In this document: piece after piece, positions 1 to 8,316 of the stretch
How positions within the stretch are numbered: the stretch's first letter is position 1
How the letters are laid out: the number at the start of each line of letters is the position of its first letter
Notes under the pieces: model-generated
What the model was told of the DNA's origin: nothing
The model's database searches: none
What the model saw: only the letters and a program-made list of their open reading frames with translations
Program-made: the position numbers and the translations under genes
Assembly (NCBI GenBank): GCA_964634325.1
Contig: CAZWJF010000015.1
Coordinates: 11,907 to 75,906, forward strand
Reading direction: 5' to 3'
Source: JAJXWB01 sp964634325
GTDB lineage: Bacteria; Pseudomonadota; Alphaproteobacteria; Rhizobiales; Beijerinckiaceae
Length of the DNA: 64,000 bases

Positions 1-498
1 GCGTTGAAGAAGCTCGATGCGCCGATTACCGCGCTGTTCTCGACGCTCGGCCGCACGGCCGCGCGGACGCTGGAGACCAAGATCATCGCCGATGAGATGG
101 GCGGCTGGCTCGACACGCTGATCGGCAATTTCAAGAAGGGCGATCTGGCCGTCCACAATCCTGCGAAATGGGAGCCCTCGACCTGGCCGGCGTCATGCAA
201 GGGCGTGGGTTACATGGAGGCGCCGCGCGGCGCGCTCGCGCACTGGATCGTCATCAAGAACGGCAAGATCGACAATTATCAGGCCGTCGTGCCGTCGACC
301 TGGAACGCCGGCCCGCGCGACGGCAAGGACCAGCCGGGCGCCTACGAGGCGGCGCTGCAAGATCGTCATGTGATGGCGGTGCCTGAGCAGCCGCTGGAAA
401 TCCAGCGCACGATTCATTCGTTCGACCCGTGCATCGCCTGCGCCGTGCATGTCGTCGATCCCAACGGCGCCGAGCTGACGCAGATCAGGGTGTCCTGA
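1..498 (+). CDS. NiFe hydrogenase large subunit, C-terminal part (cut by window edge)
   Basis: This is the last 165 residues of the catalytic large subunit of a [NiFe] hydrogenase; the start lies outside the window. The signature DPCIACAVH is visible near the end. Its two cysteines, together with an N-terminal pair not seen here, hold the Ni-Fe centre. Fifteen residues follow the His. In this family an endopeptidase removes such a tail after metal insertion, so the protein is predicted to need that maturation step. The ending resembles membrane-bound uptake hydrogenases (HupL/HyaB type), but the subgroup cannot be assigned from a fragment. No hydrogenase maturation gene follows in the window. 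Confidence 0.93.
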   Translation, partial: ALKKLDAPITALFSTLGRTAARTLETKIIADEMGGWLDTLIGNFKKGDLAVHNPAKWEPSTWPASCKGVGYMEAPRGALAHWIVIKNGKIDNYQAVVPSTWNAGPRDGKDQPGAYEAALQDRHVMAVPEQPLEIQRTIHSFDPCIACAVHVVDPNGAELTQIRVS

Positions 499-544
499 GA
501 CGCCTGATTGGCCAGCGAGGCGCGCGGATGGTAGGGTGAGGCCG

Positions 545-925
545 ATGATTTCGTCCTCGATCCGCATCGCGGTGACGATCGTCGCGCTCGGCGTTGGGCC
601 GGCGCGAGCGGCCGAACTCGTCATGTTCGAGCGTGCGGGCTGCGTCTGGTGCGAGCGGTTCAACGCCGAGATCGGGCGCATCTACGACAAGACCGACGAA
701 GGCGCGAAGGCGAAATTGCGCCGCGTAGATCTTGGTCAGGCGGCGCCCGCCGATCTCTCGCAGATCAAGGCCGCCCCGTTCACGCCGACCTTCGTCCTCA
801 TCGAGGATGGGAAGGAGATCGGCCGCATCGAAGGGTATCCCGGCGAGAATTTCTTCTTCGGCTATCTCGACAATCTGCTGGCCAAGCTCGATCGAACGAA
901 ATCGGCGGCGGCGCTGTCCAATTGA
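545..925 (+). CDS. Exported thioredoxin-like protein, possibly SoxS
   Basis: A 126-residue protein with an N-terminal signal peptide (hydrophobic stretch about residues 6-18, Ala-rich cleavage region near 20-23) and a thioredoxin-type active site CVWC at residues 33-36. A cis-Pro-like segment (PFTPTF) follows. Size and layout match SoxS-type periplasmic thiol-disulfide reductases, which keep the SoxYZ carrier active in known sox systems. The sox operon is about 42 kb away in this window, so the link is an inference. The ATG at 545 is preferred over the GTG at 536 because TAGGG at 532-536 is then at a normal distance. It could instead be a general thiol reductase. Confidence 0.75.
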   Translation: MISSSIRIAVTIVALGVGPARAAELVMFERAGCVWCERFNAEIGRIYDKTDEGAKAKLRRVDLGQAAPADLSQIKAAPFTPTFVLIEDGKEIGRIEGYPGENFFFGYLDNLLAKLDRTKSAAALSN

Positions 926-973
926 GCGCATCGCCGGTGTGGGGCGGGTCGAGAGAGCGATCGAACAAAAGAA

Positions 974-995
974 AAGCCGGGCGAAAGCCCGGCTT
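974..995 (-). terminator. Intrinsic terminator after tusA, probably bidirectional
   Basis: A perfect 9-bp stem (AAGCCGGGC, 974-982, with GCCCGGCTT, 987-995) closes a GAAA loop on the plus strand. Read on the minus strand it is followed by a T-rich run (TTTTCTTTTGTT), which is what a Rho-independent terminator for the minus-strand tusA gene needs. It lies between two convergent genes and may also stop plus-strand transcription. Confidence 0.85.
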
Positions 996-1021
996 CGTCA
1001 TTTCGGCGTCGCGCCTGATCG

Positions 1022-1249
1022 TCAGGCGGTGTGCTTGATCAGGAACCGGTAGACGCCGCCATCGGCGGTCGATTCGACCAGCTCGTTGCCCGTCGTCTTG
1101 CAGAAGGCTGCGAAGTCGGCGACGGAGCCGGGGTCGGTCGCGAGAACTTCCAGCGTGCCGCCGCGCGGCACTTCCTTCAACGACTTCTTCGCACGCAGGA
1201 TCGGCAGCGGGCAGTTCAGTCCCTTCGCGTCGAGCATCTTGTCGGCCAT
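1022..1249 (-). CDS. tusA: TusA family sulfurtransferase
   Basis: A 75-residue small protein with the TusA signature: residues 11-17 read LNCPLPI, with Cys13 as the expected persulfide carrier. TusA proteins pass sulfane sulfur in the cytoplasm. In sulfur oxidisers TusA is encoded next to dsrE2 and hands sulfur to DsrEFH or related acceptors. Here it is the last gene of a minus-strand series, 58 bases after dsrE2, and is followed by a clear terminator. A strong ribosome binding site (GGAGG) precedes the ATG. The rhodanese gene that often sits beside tusA and dsrE2 is absent at this locus. Confidence 0.93.
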   Translation of the reverse strand: MADKMLDAKGLNCPLPILRAKKSLKEVPRGGTLEVLATDPGSVADFAAFCKTTGNELVESTADGGVYRFLIKHTA

Positions 1250-1307
1250 ATGCGATTTCCTCCTTGGAATGGGCGGGCGAGCGCGTCGCCCGGATCAGAA
1301 CAGGGCC

Positions 1308-1814
1308 TCAAATATAGAGATTGATATGCGACTTGAGCGCCTGCTCCATGTAGGTCGCCGCGCCGCCCAGCGTCACGCCGTCGATCATGTCTTCCTTCTT
1401 GAACTCGAAGAGGTCCATGGTCATCTGGCAGGCGATGATGTTGACGTCGGATTCGACGGCCGCTTCGCGCAGTTCTTCGATCGAGGCGACGCCCTTCTTC
1501 TTGATCATGTCCTTCATCATCGCGGTCGCGCCGGCGGTGACGCCAGGCAGCATGCCGACGAGATTGGGCATGCCCATATGCATGCCCATCATCGGCATCT
1601 TCATCGCGGGATTGCCGAGCGGCGACACTTCGAGATCAAGCTTCTTCTTGAGCAGCGACAGACCGTAGAACGTGAAGAACATGGTCACGTCGAGGCCCAT
1701 CGCGGCCGCCGTGGTGCCGAGAATGAAGGGCGGGTAGGCCCAGTCGAGCGTGCCCTTGGTGACGATGATGGTCATTGACTTGGCGTTGACGCCATTGCCT
1801 TCGGCTTCAGACAT
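1308..1814 (-). CDS. dsrE2: DsrE2-type sulfur relay protein
   Basis: A 168-residue member of the DsrE/DsrF superfamily with the long DsrE2 layout: an N-terminal beta strand (TIIVTKG), an FYGL segment, a Met- and Gly-rich middle region (about residues 71-90), and a single cysteine at 129 in the motif IIACQMTMD. DsrE2 proteins work with TusA in cytoplasmic sulfur transfer. The ATG at 1814 has a good binding site (GGGAGG) upstream. The gene follows soeC after a 75-base gap that carries an ATATTCG-type palindrome, so it may have its own promoter. The sulfur acceptor is not known from sequence. Confidence 0.88.
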   Translation of the reverse strand: MSEAEGNGVNAKSMTIIVTKGTLDWAYPPFILGTTAAAMGLDVTMFFTFYGLSLLKKKLDLEVSPLGNPAMKMPMMGMHMGMPNLVGMLPGVTAGATAMMKDMIKKKGVASIEELREAAVESDVNIIACQMTMDLFEFKKEDMIDGVTLGGAATYMEQALKSHINLYI

Positions 1815-1865
1815 TCGATCCTCCCAGCGCTGTGAGCGGCCGTTCCAGCTTCAACTCATCTTATG

Positions 1866-1876
1866 ATATTCGAATA
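1866..1876. promoter_or_regulatory. Candidate operator before dsrE2-tusA
   Basis: The gap between soeC and dsrE2 holds the 10-bp palindrome TATTCGAATA (1867-1876) inside ATGATATTCGAATAG. The 10-mer ATGATATTCG recurs exactly in the arsR-soxX gap (42209-42218). It is proposed as a binding site for the BigR/SqrR-like repressor encoded at 41711-42076. The binding itself is an inference. Confidence 0.45.
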
Positions 1877-1889
1877 GGTAGGTCCATTG

Positions 1890-2834
1890 CTAGGCCGTGC
1901 GGCCGTAGTAAATCATGCTGGCGTGCTTCGCTTCTGCGAAGAACAGCCAACGTTCGACGCCGATTCCGATTGCGGCGCTCAATGTGGCCAGCGCCCCCAT
2001 GATCAAGGCGGAGCCGGCGCCGAGCCAGAGCGCGACTGCGAGCAAAATCAACGGAACGGCGAAGAGCGTCAGCGTCGAGAACGTCCGCAGGCGCGCCGCG
2101 TGTTTGCGCGCGACCTGATAGCCCATTTCGCGCATGAGGAAGTTTTCCTCCGTGTGAGGCATCTCGAGCAGCCGCACCTCGCCGAAGCGGTCGAGGCCGG
2201 TCGCCGTGCCCAGGGTGCTGCGTGGGCGCTCTGCGTCAATCTGCCGCCAGTACGCGAGCTTGAGCGCGAGGCCCACGAGCAGCAGCACGATGGCCAGCGC
2301 CGCAAACGACGGCCGGTAGACGCCGAACGCCGCCGTAACGACCACGAAGAGGATGGCGCCGGTCAGCAGGCCGAGGATCAGGTAAGCCGGCAGGGTGAGC
2401 GCATTGTGCCACTGGCGGATCGTCTTGAGGCTCGCGTAGATCATCGCCGTGCAGCAGACGGTGACGAAAGCCATGGCGGCCGTCGCCGCGCCGGCCCAGG
2501 CGAAGGGGCCGGAGAGGTCGTTGAGGAACACCCAGCCGATCCCGAGCACCGCGACGGGCAGGAAGGTCAGCACGGCGGCGACGCCCTCGCGCGCGAGCCA
2601 CGACGAGCGCCATTGCGTGAACGCGCGCATCGCGCGCTCCGGCCGGCCGAGGTGGAACGTCGAACTTACCAGGCCCGCAACGACGAGCCCGATTGCGACG
2701 CCGAGCGCCACGAAGCCGAATCCGGTGGTGGCGGGCAGGACGCCGGCGGCGCCGAAAACCGCGAGCAGGGCGAGGAGGCCGTAGCCGGCGCCCGAGGCGG
2801 TGGTGAAGAGAATGACGGAATAGGCGGGATGCAT
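1890..2834 (-). CDS. soeC: Sulfite dehydrogenase membrane anchor SoeC
   Basis: A 314-residue integral membrane protein of the DmsC/NrfD-like anchor class, with about eight hydrophobic segments through the length. It would fix the SoeAB catalytic part to the cytoplasmic face of the membrane and pass electrons from sulfite to quinone. The gene starts 9 bases after the end of soeB, and the order soeA-soeB-soeC is that of sulfite-oxidising SoeABC in purple sulfur bacteria. By itself the sequence could be the anchor of another molybdoenzyme (DMSO reductase, polysulfide reductase). The sulfur-oxidation neighbours favour SoeC. Confidence 0.85.
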   Translation of the reverse strand: MHPAYSVILFTTASGAGYGLLALLAVFGAAGVLPATTGFGFVALGVAIGLVVAGLVSSTFHLGRPERAMRAFTQWRSSWLAREGVAAVLTFLPVAVLGIGWVFLNDLSGPFAWAGAATAAMAFVTVCCTAMIYASLKTIRQWHNALTLPAYLILGLLTGAILFVVVTAAFGVYRPSFAALAIVLLLVGLALKLAYWRQIDAERPRSTLGTATGLDRFGEVRLLEMPHTEENFLMREMGYQVARKHAARLRTFSTLTLFAVPLILLAVALWLGAGSALIMGALATLSAAIGIGVERWLFFAEAKHASMIYYGRTA

Positions 2835-2843
2835 GGTCTTGCC

Positions 2844-3587
2844 TCAGCGCGAAAGGACGCGGTCGACCCAGCGCAGGAACTTTCCGGCGCCGGCGAGGTT
2901 GGGGGCGGGTTCGAGTTTCTGCGCGCCGCTGCTGGCGCGCTTGCCCGGCCTTGGCGGCAGATATTTGCTGGTCGGCCGGTAGCCGGTCTCGGGCATCAGG
3001 TCGAAACCGCCGCGTTCGCGCACGAGCGTCGAAACGTTCGAGGCGGGGTCGGCGAAGTCGCCGAAATGACGCGCCTTGGCCGGGCAGGTCGCGACGCACG
3101 CCGGCACGCGATCGGCTTCCGGCAGGTTGTCGTTGTAGATCTTGTCGATGCAGAGCGTGCACTTCTTCATCACGCCCTGATGCTCATCGAGTTCGCGCGC
3201 GCCGTAGGGGCAGGCCCAGGAGCAGAGCTTGCAGCCGATGCACTTGTCGTGGTCGATGAGCACGATGCCGTCTTCGGCGCGCTTGTAGGAGGCGCCGGTC
3301 GGACACACGGTCACGCAGTCCGGCTTCTCGCAGTGCAGGCAGTTCTTCGGGAAATGGACGGTGCGCGCGTCCTGTCCCTGTCCGCCGACTTCATAGGTGA
3401 AGACGCGGTTGAACCAGACGCCGCGCTGCTCGGCCTGATAGGCGTTGACGTCGGTGAGCGGCGCCGAATGGCCGCCCGTGTTCCACTCCTTGCAGTTGGT
3501 CGCGCAGGCGTGGCAGCCGACGCAGGTGTCGAGGTCGATGACGAGACCGAGGCGCTTGTCGCCGGTCTGGGTCGGGAGGCTGGTCAT
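2844..3587 (-). CDS. soeB: Sulfite dehydrogenase iron-sulfur subunit SoeB
   Basis: A 247-residue ferredoxin-like subunit with four cysteine clusters in order: CVGCHACATNC, CLHCEKPDCVTVC, CIGCKLCSWAC, and a split CTLC...CVATC group. These would carry four [4Fe-4S] centres that move electrons from the molybdenum subunit to the membrane anchor. There is no signal peptide, which agrees with a cytoplasmic SoeAB rather than a periplasmic enzyme. The gene lies between soeA (21-base gap) and soeC (9-base gap), with GAGGAG before the ATG. Confidence 0.9.
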   Translation of the reverse strand: MTSLPTQTGDKRLGLVIDLDTCVGCHACATNCKEWNTGGHSAPLTDVNAYQAEQRGVWFNRVFTYEVGGQGQDARTVHFPKNCLHCEKPDCVTVCPTGASYKRAEDGIVLIDHDKCIGCKLCSWACPYGARELDEHQGVMKKCTLCIDKIYNDNLPEADRVPACVATCPAKARHFGDFADPASNVSTLVRERGGFDLMPETGYRPTSKYLPPRPGKRASSGAQKLEPAPNLAGAGKFLRWVDRVLSR

Positions 3588-3608
3588 GTTGGGTCTCCTC
3601 GATCCGTC

Positions 3609-6467
3609 TCAGCGCGACTTGCGCACAAAGCGCGCGCCGTATTCGTTGATCGTCGGCGCCGGATCGACGCCCGGCGGGCGGGGCAGGGTGGGGAATTGCG
3701 GCTCGCTCACCTCGTCGCCGGGCTCGCATTTCTCGATGCGCACGCGCAGATCGAACCACGCCGCCTGGCCGGTGACCGGATCCGAATTGGACAGGCGTCG
3801 GCCGTCCTTTTCCGGCGGCAGCAATTCGCTGATGAGGTGGTTGAGCAGAAAGCCTTTCTTCGCCTCCGGCGCGTCGGGCGCGAGCGTCCACGAGCCCGAG
3901 CGCTTGCCGATGGCGTTCCAGGTCCAGACGGTTTCGGGATTGACGCCCTCCATCGTCTTGATCTGCACCTTGATCGACCCGTTGTGGCTGGTCACGCGCA
4001 CCCAGTCGCCGTCTTCGAGGCCGAGCTCCTTCGCCTTGACGGTCGAGACATAGAGCTTGTTGCGGCCGAGGATCTGGCGGAGCCACGCGTTCTGTGAACC
4101 CCAAGAGTGGTACATGATCATCGGACGCTGCGTGAGCGCATGCAGCGGGTAGGTCTTCGTGTCGACCATCGCTTCTTCGAGCGGCTCGTACCAGACCGGC
4201 AACGGGTCGATCGTCGCCTTCAGGCGCTCGCGCATGTTTTCCGGAGGCTGCACCGCTCCGTGCCCCTCGGCCGCGAGGCGGAACTTCTGGAGCGGTTCGG
4301 AATAGAGCTGGATCACGATCTGATCCGTCGATCCGATGAAACCCATGTGCTTGGCGAATTCCAGATAGGACTTGTTCGCGAACTTGAAGAATTTCTGGTC
4401 GGGCGAGAGATCGTGGTGCCAGAAGCACTGGTGATCGATGTAGGCCTGAAGCTGGTTGGGATTGACCGCGCCGCGTCCGTGCGCGTCGCCGTTTTCGCCG
4501 CGCCAGCCGGCGAGCGGACCGATGCCGGGCGAGCGTTCGTGATTGGCGATGTAGTCGGGATAACCGCCAGGAAATTTCGGCGAACCGTCCTCCTTGGTCA
4601 TGCCAGGCAGGCCGAGACGCGCGCCGAGATCGAGCAGCACGGTCTGAAACGCGCGCACGTCGCGGTCGGGCTGCACGATCGGCTGGCGAATGGCGTCCGC
4701 CGGGCCGTCCGCCTCGCAGATCGGACGATCGAGCAGGGAGATGCAGTCCCAGCGCTCGAGATAGGTCGTGTCGGGCAGAACGAGATCCGAGTAGGACACC
4801 ATCTCCGAGGCGTAGGCGTCGGAATAGATGATGTGCGGGATCCTGTATTCGCCGGTCGACGGATCCTTGTCCGTCAACATCTCCATGACGCCCTTGGTGT
4901 TCATGGTGCTGTTCCAGGACATGTTGGCCATGTACATGAACAGCGTGTCGATCTTGTAGGGGTCGCCCTTCCACGCGTTGGTGATGACCATGTGCATCAG
5001 GCCGTGCGAGGCGACAGGCGCTTCCCAGCTATAGGCCTTGTCGATGCGGATCGGCGTTCCGTCGGCTTCGAGCTGCAGGTCTTCCGGGCCGGTCGGGAAG
5101 CCAAGCGGCATGCCGCCGAGCGGCTTCATCGGCGCGTAGCCCTTACCCGAGGGTTTCGGGCCGGGCGGGACAGGCTTGGGGAACGGCGGCTTGAACCGGA
5201 AACCGCCGGGACATTCAACCGAACCGAGCAGCACTTGCAACACGTGGATCGCGCGGCAGGTGTGGAAGCCGTTGGAATGGGCGGAGATGCCGCGCATCGC
5301 GTGCATCGCGACCGGACGGCCGATGAACTTGTCGTGCTTGCGGCCCGCCCAGTCGGTCCATTCGACGTCGAGTTCGATCGCCTGATTGAAGGCGACGTCG
5401 GCAAGTTCGGCCGCGATGCGGCGTATCTGGTCGGCGCTTACGCCGCAGGTCTTGGCGACCGCGTCCGGACTATAGCGCGCGTCCATGTAGCGCTCGGCGA
5501 GCAGCTGGAACGCGGGAACCGCCTTGCGACAGTCGGCGAGTTCGACTTCGCCGACGACGGCCGGCGCGATATCGATCTCCTTCGCCTTGACGATCTTCTT
5601 CGTGCGCTGGTCGTAGGCGAGCGGATCGCCGTCGCCGTCGCGCGCGATGAGGCCGTGGTCGGGCGCGCCGGGCGCCTGGATCACCAGCCAGGGCGCGTTG
5701 GTGTAACGCACGAGATAATCGAGATCGATCTTGTCTGCGTTCAGCAGTTCGTGGATGAGAGCCATCACGAACAGACCGTCCGTTCCCGGGCGGATGCCGA
5801 TCCATTCGTCGGCGACGGCGGAATAGCCGGTGCGGACGGGATTGACCGAGACGACCTTGGCGCCGCGCGCCTTGAGCTTGCCGAGGCCGGTCTTGATCGG
5901 ATTGGAATCGTGGTCCTCGGCGACGCCGAAGATCATGAAGTACTTGGCGCGGTCCCAGTCAGGTTCGCCGAACTCCCAGAAGGAGCCTCCGATGGTGTAG
6001 AGGCCGGCGGCGGCCATGTTGACGGAACAGAAGCCGCCGTGCGCGGCGAAATTGGGCGTGCCGTACTGCATCGCCCACCAGCCGGTCAGCGACTGGCTCT
6101 GGTCGCGGCCGGTGAAGAAGGCGAGCTTCTTGGGATCGGTCTTGCGGATGTCGCCGAGCCACTTGCTTGCGATCGCCAGCGCCTCGTCCCATTCGATCTC
6201 GACGAACTCGCCCTTGCCGCGCTCGCCGACGCGCTTCAGCGGTTTGCGCAGCCGCGCCGGCGAGTAGTGCTGCATGATGCCCGAGGAGCCTTTGCCGCAC
6301 AGAACGCCCTTGTTGACGGGGTGGTTCTTGTTGCCTTCGATGTAGCGGATCTGGCCGTCTTTCACGTGCACCTTGATGCCGCAACGGCAGGCGCACATGT
6401 AGCAGGTCGTGTATTTGACCTCGTCGGCCACGGTCGGCGACAGTTCGATCACTGGGTCGTTGAGCAT
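3609..6467 (-). CDS. soeA: Sulfite dehydrogenase molybdopterin subunit SoeA
   Basis: A 952-residue catalytic subunit of the DMSO reductase superfamily. The N-terminal [4Fe-4S] motif is Cys22-x2-Cys25-x3-Cys29, with the last ligand at Cys57 in GVLCGKG. The molybdopterin domains and the C-terminal dinucleotide-binding domain (region beginning LHALTQRPMIMYHSWG) follow. No Tat signal is present, so the protein should stay in the cytoplasm. That is the mark of SoeA, which oxidises sulfite made by DsrAB to sulfate. It heads soeABC and follows the SulP gene by 52 bases. Related tetrathionate or polysulfide reductases cannot be excluded from sequence alone, but those are usually exported. Confidence 0.88.
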   Translation of the reverse strand: MLNDPVIELSPTVADEVKYTTCYMCACRCGIKVHVKDGQIRYIEGNKNHPVNKGVLCGKGSSGIMQHYSPARLRKPLKRVGERGKGEFVEIEWDEALAIASKWLGDIRKTDPKKLAFFTGRDQSQSLTGWWAMQYGTPNFAAHGGFCSVNMAAAGLYTIGGSFWEFGEPDWDRAKYFMIFGVAEDHDSNPIKTGLGKLKARGAKVVSVNPVRTGYSAVADEWIGIRPGTDGLFVMALIHELLNADKIDLDYLVRYTNAPWLVIQAPGAPDHGLIARDGDGDPLAYDQRTKKIVKAKEIDIAPAVVGEVELADCRKAVPAFQLLAERYMDARYSPDAVAKTCGVSADQIRRIAAELADVAFNQAIELDVEWTDWAGRKHDKFIGRPVAMHAMRGISAHSNGFHTCRAIHVLQVLLGSVECPGGFRFKPPFPKPVPPGPKPSGKGYAPMKPLGGMPLGFPTGPEDLQLEADGTPIRIDKAYSWEAPVASHGLMHMVITNAWKGDPYKIDTLFMYMANMSWNSTMNTKGVMEMLTDKDPSTGEYRIPHIIYSDAYASEMVSYSDLVLPDTTYLERWDCISLLDRPICEADGPADAIRQPIVQPDRDVRAFQTVLLDLGARLGLPGMTKEDGSPKFPGGYPDYIANHERSPGIGPLAGWRGENGDAHGRGAVNPNQLQAYIDHQCFWHHDLSPDQKFFKFANKSYLEFAKHMGFIGSTDQIVIQLYSEPLQKFRLAAEGHGAVQPPENMRERLKATIDPLPVWYEPLEEAMVDTKTYPLHALTQRPMIMYHSWGSQNAWLRQILGRNKLYVSTVKAKELGLEDGDWVRVTSHNGSIKVQIKTMEGVNPETVWTWNAIGKRSGSWTLAPDAPEAKKGFLLNHLISELLPPEKDGRRLSNSDPVTGQAAWFDLRVRIEKCEPGDEVSEPQFPTLPRPPGVDPAPTINEYGARFVRKSR

Positions 6468-6519
6468 CGGGTTCGGCCTATTCGCTTATGTTCGTGTGTG
6501 GCGGTCATGATGGGCGTGG

Positions 6520-8316
6520 CTAGTCGTCGTCCTCGCGCGGCTCCTGTTTGCCGAGCCGCGCGCATTCGACGAAGACGCGCAATTTGCACTGGCGACAAAT
6601 GTCGTAGTCCAGGTGTCGGTAGATTTCGCGCAATGCGCTCGTCTTCGAATTGAACATGTTGTCGCGGCCGATCATGTCGACATATTCGCCGCGCGCGAGG
6701 AATTCGGACGCGCGCTCCTTGAGGCGAATGAGGTAGAGGCCGCCGCCGCGCGCGCGCAACTTGCGCGCTTCCAGGGCGAGCGCCTCGGCGCCCGCAAGGT
6801 CGATGAAATTCACGCCCGTCATGACAACGGCGATCTGCTTGCAGTTCGGCGCTTCGGCCTCCAGCTTGCGCATGGAGTCGCGGAAACTCGCCACGGCGCC
6901 GAAGTAGAGCGCGCCGTCGAGACGAAGCAGATGGAATTGCGGGCATTCCGGCAGGTCGGGCCGCACGTCCGTGAACTTGCGGTTCGAGCTCATCGGGTCC
7001 GGCACGCGACGACGCAGTTCCGGGTTCGACGTGCGGTAGAGGAAGACGAGCAACGAAAGCGCGACGCCGACGAATATCGACATCTGGATATGGATGAACA
7101 GCGCCGTGAAGATGGTGATGATGAACACCCAGCGCTCGACGCGGCTCATGCGCCAGATGTGGGCGATGCTCTTCTTGTCGATGAGCCCCCAGCCGATGAG
7201 CACCAGCGAAGCGGCCATGGAGGCCTTCGGCAAATAGGCGGCGAGCGGGGCCGCGAAGACCAGCAGCACGACCAGGATCGCGCCAGCCGAAATTGCGGCG
7301 ACGGGCGTGCGAGCGCCGGATTCGTAGTTCAGCGCGCTGCGGTTGAACGAACCCGAAACGACATAGCCGGAGAAGAACGGGCCGATGATATTGGCTAGGC
7401 CTTGCCCGATGAATTCCTGGTTGATGTCGAGGTCCTGCTCCGAACGGACGGCCAGCGCGCGCCCGATGGACACGACCTCGTTGAGCGCGGAGATGGCCAC
7501 CGCGATCGCAGTCGGCAATAGCAGTCGCCACTCGTCGAGATTGAAGCTCGGCGTCGACAGAGGCGGAAGGTGGTTTGGCAGCGCGCCGACGACAGCGGCG
7601 GAGCCGGGCTTCCAGAGGTTGAATCCTTCGGCGACGATTCCGCCCACGAAGATGGCCGGCAGCATGTATGGAACGCGCGGCAGAAGCTTGCGCGACAGGA
7701 TGCCGGCGGCCAGCGTCGCGAAGGCGACGATCGTCGTGACCCAGGAGATCGTCGGCATGGCGACAATCGTTTCATAGACCGCGACGACGAAATCGTGCGT
7801 GCGCTCGATATCGATCCCGAAGAAATTATGGGCCTGGTTTGCGATGATGAGGGCGCCGACGCCCGCGGTGTAGCCGATCACCACCGAATGCGAGATGAAA
7901 TTGACGATGACGCCCAGTTTGAAAACCCCGAGCGCAAGCTCGATGAGGCCGGTCATGACGGCCAGCGTCATAGCGAGCTCGACGTATTGAGGCGTGCCGG
8001 GCGTTTCGAAAGTGATCAGCGAGGCGGCAAGAACGAGCGATGCGGTCGTCGACGGACCGGCGACGAGGTGCCATGACGAACCGAACAGCGCGGCGATGAT
8101 CGTCGGCACGATCGACGCGTAAAGTCCGTATTCCGGCGGCATGCCGGCGATGGTCGCGAAGGCGACGCCCTGCGGCAGGACGACGATCGCGCCGGTCAGG
8201 CCCGCGAGCAGGTCCGCCTTGACCGTGCGCGAATTGACCAGCGGCGCCCATTTCATGAAGGGCAGCGCGTGCGTCAATGCAGGTATCCAGCGGCCGACGC
8301 CGACGCTCGCGTTCAT
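6520..8316 (-). CDS. SulP family anion transporter with STAS domain and Cys tail (second copy)
   Basis: A 598-residue SulP (SLC26) transporter. A membrane domain of 10-14 helices fills the first 430 or so residues, with the family segment GMPPEYGLYASIVPT near the start. A cytoplasmic STAS domain follows. The tail carries CRQCKLRVFVECARLGKQ, a cysteine motif shared with the neighbouring copy. SulP proteins move sulfate, bicarbonate or other anions; the substrate cannot be read here. The start codon overlaps the stop of the upstream SulP gene as ATGA, so the two are probably translated together. soeA follows, which suggests sulfate export or bicarbonate uptake. Confidence 0.92.
   Translation of the reverse strand: MNASVGVGRWIPALTHALPFMKWAPLVNSRTVKADLLAGLTGAIVVLPQGVAFATIAGMPPEYGLYASIVPTIIAALFGSSWHLVAGPSTTASLVLAASLITFETPGTPQYVELAMTLAVMTGLIELALGVFKLGVIVNFISHSVVIGYTAGVGALIIANQAHNFFGIDIERTHDFVVAVYETIVAMPTISWVTTIVAFATLAAGILSRKLLPRVPYMLPAIFVGGIVAEGFNLWKPGSAAVVGALPNHLPPLSTPSFNLDEWRLLLPTAIAVAISALNEVVSIGRALAVRSEQDLDINQEFIGQGLANIIGPFFSGYVVSGSFNRSALNYESGARTPVAAISAGAILVVLLVFAAPLAAYLPKASMAASLVLIGWGLIDKKSIAHIWRMSRVERWVFIITIFTALFIHIQMSIFVGVALSLLVFLYRTSNPELRRRVPDPMSSNRKFTDVRPDLPECPQFHLLRLDGALYFGAVASFRDSMRKLEAEAPNCKQIAVVMTGVNFIDLAGAEALALEARKLRARGGGLYLIRLKERASEFLARGEYVDMIGRDNMFNSKTSALREIYRHLDYDICRQCKLRVFVECARLGKQEPREDDD

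Noticed and set aside
1887..6653. Long plus-strand open frames opposite soeA, soeB and soeC
   Set aside because: They are rich in Arg, Ala, Asp and His, resemble no protein family, and mirror well-supported minus-strand genes. They come from GC-rich third positions.
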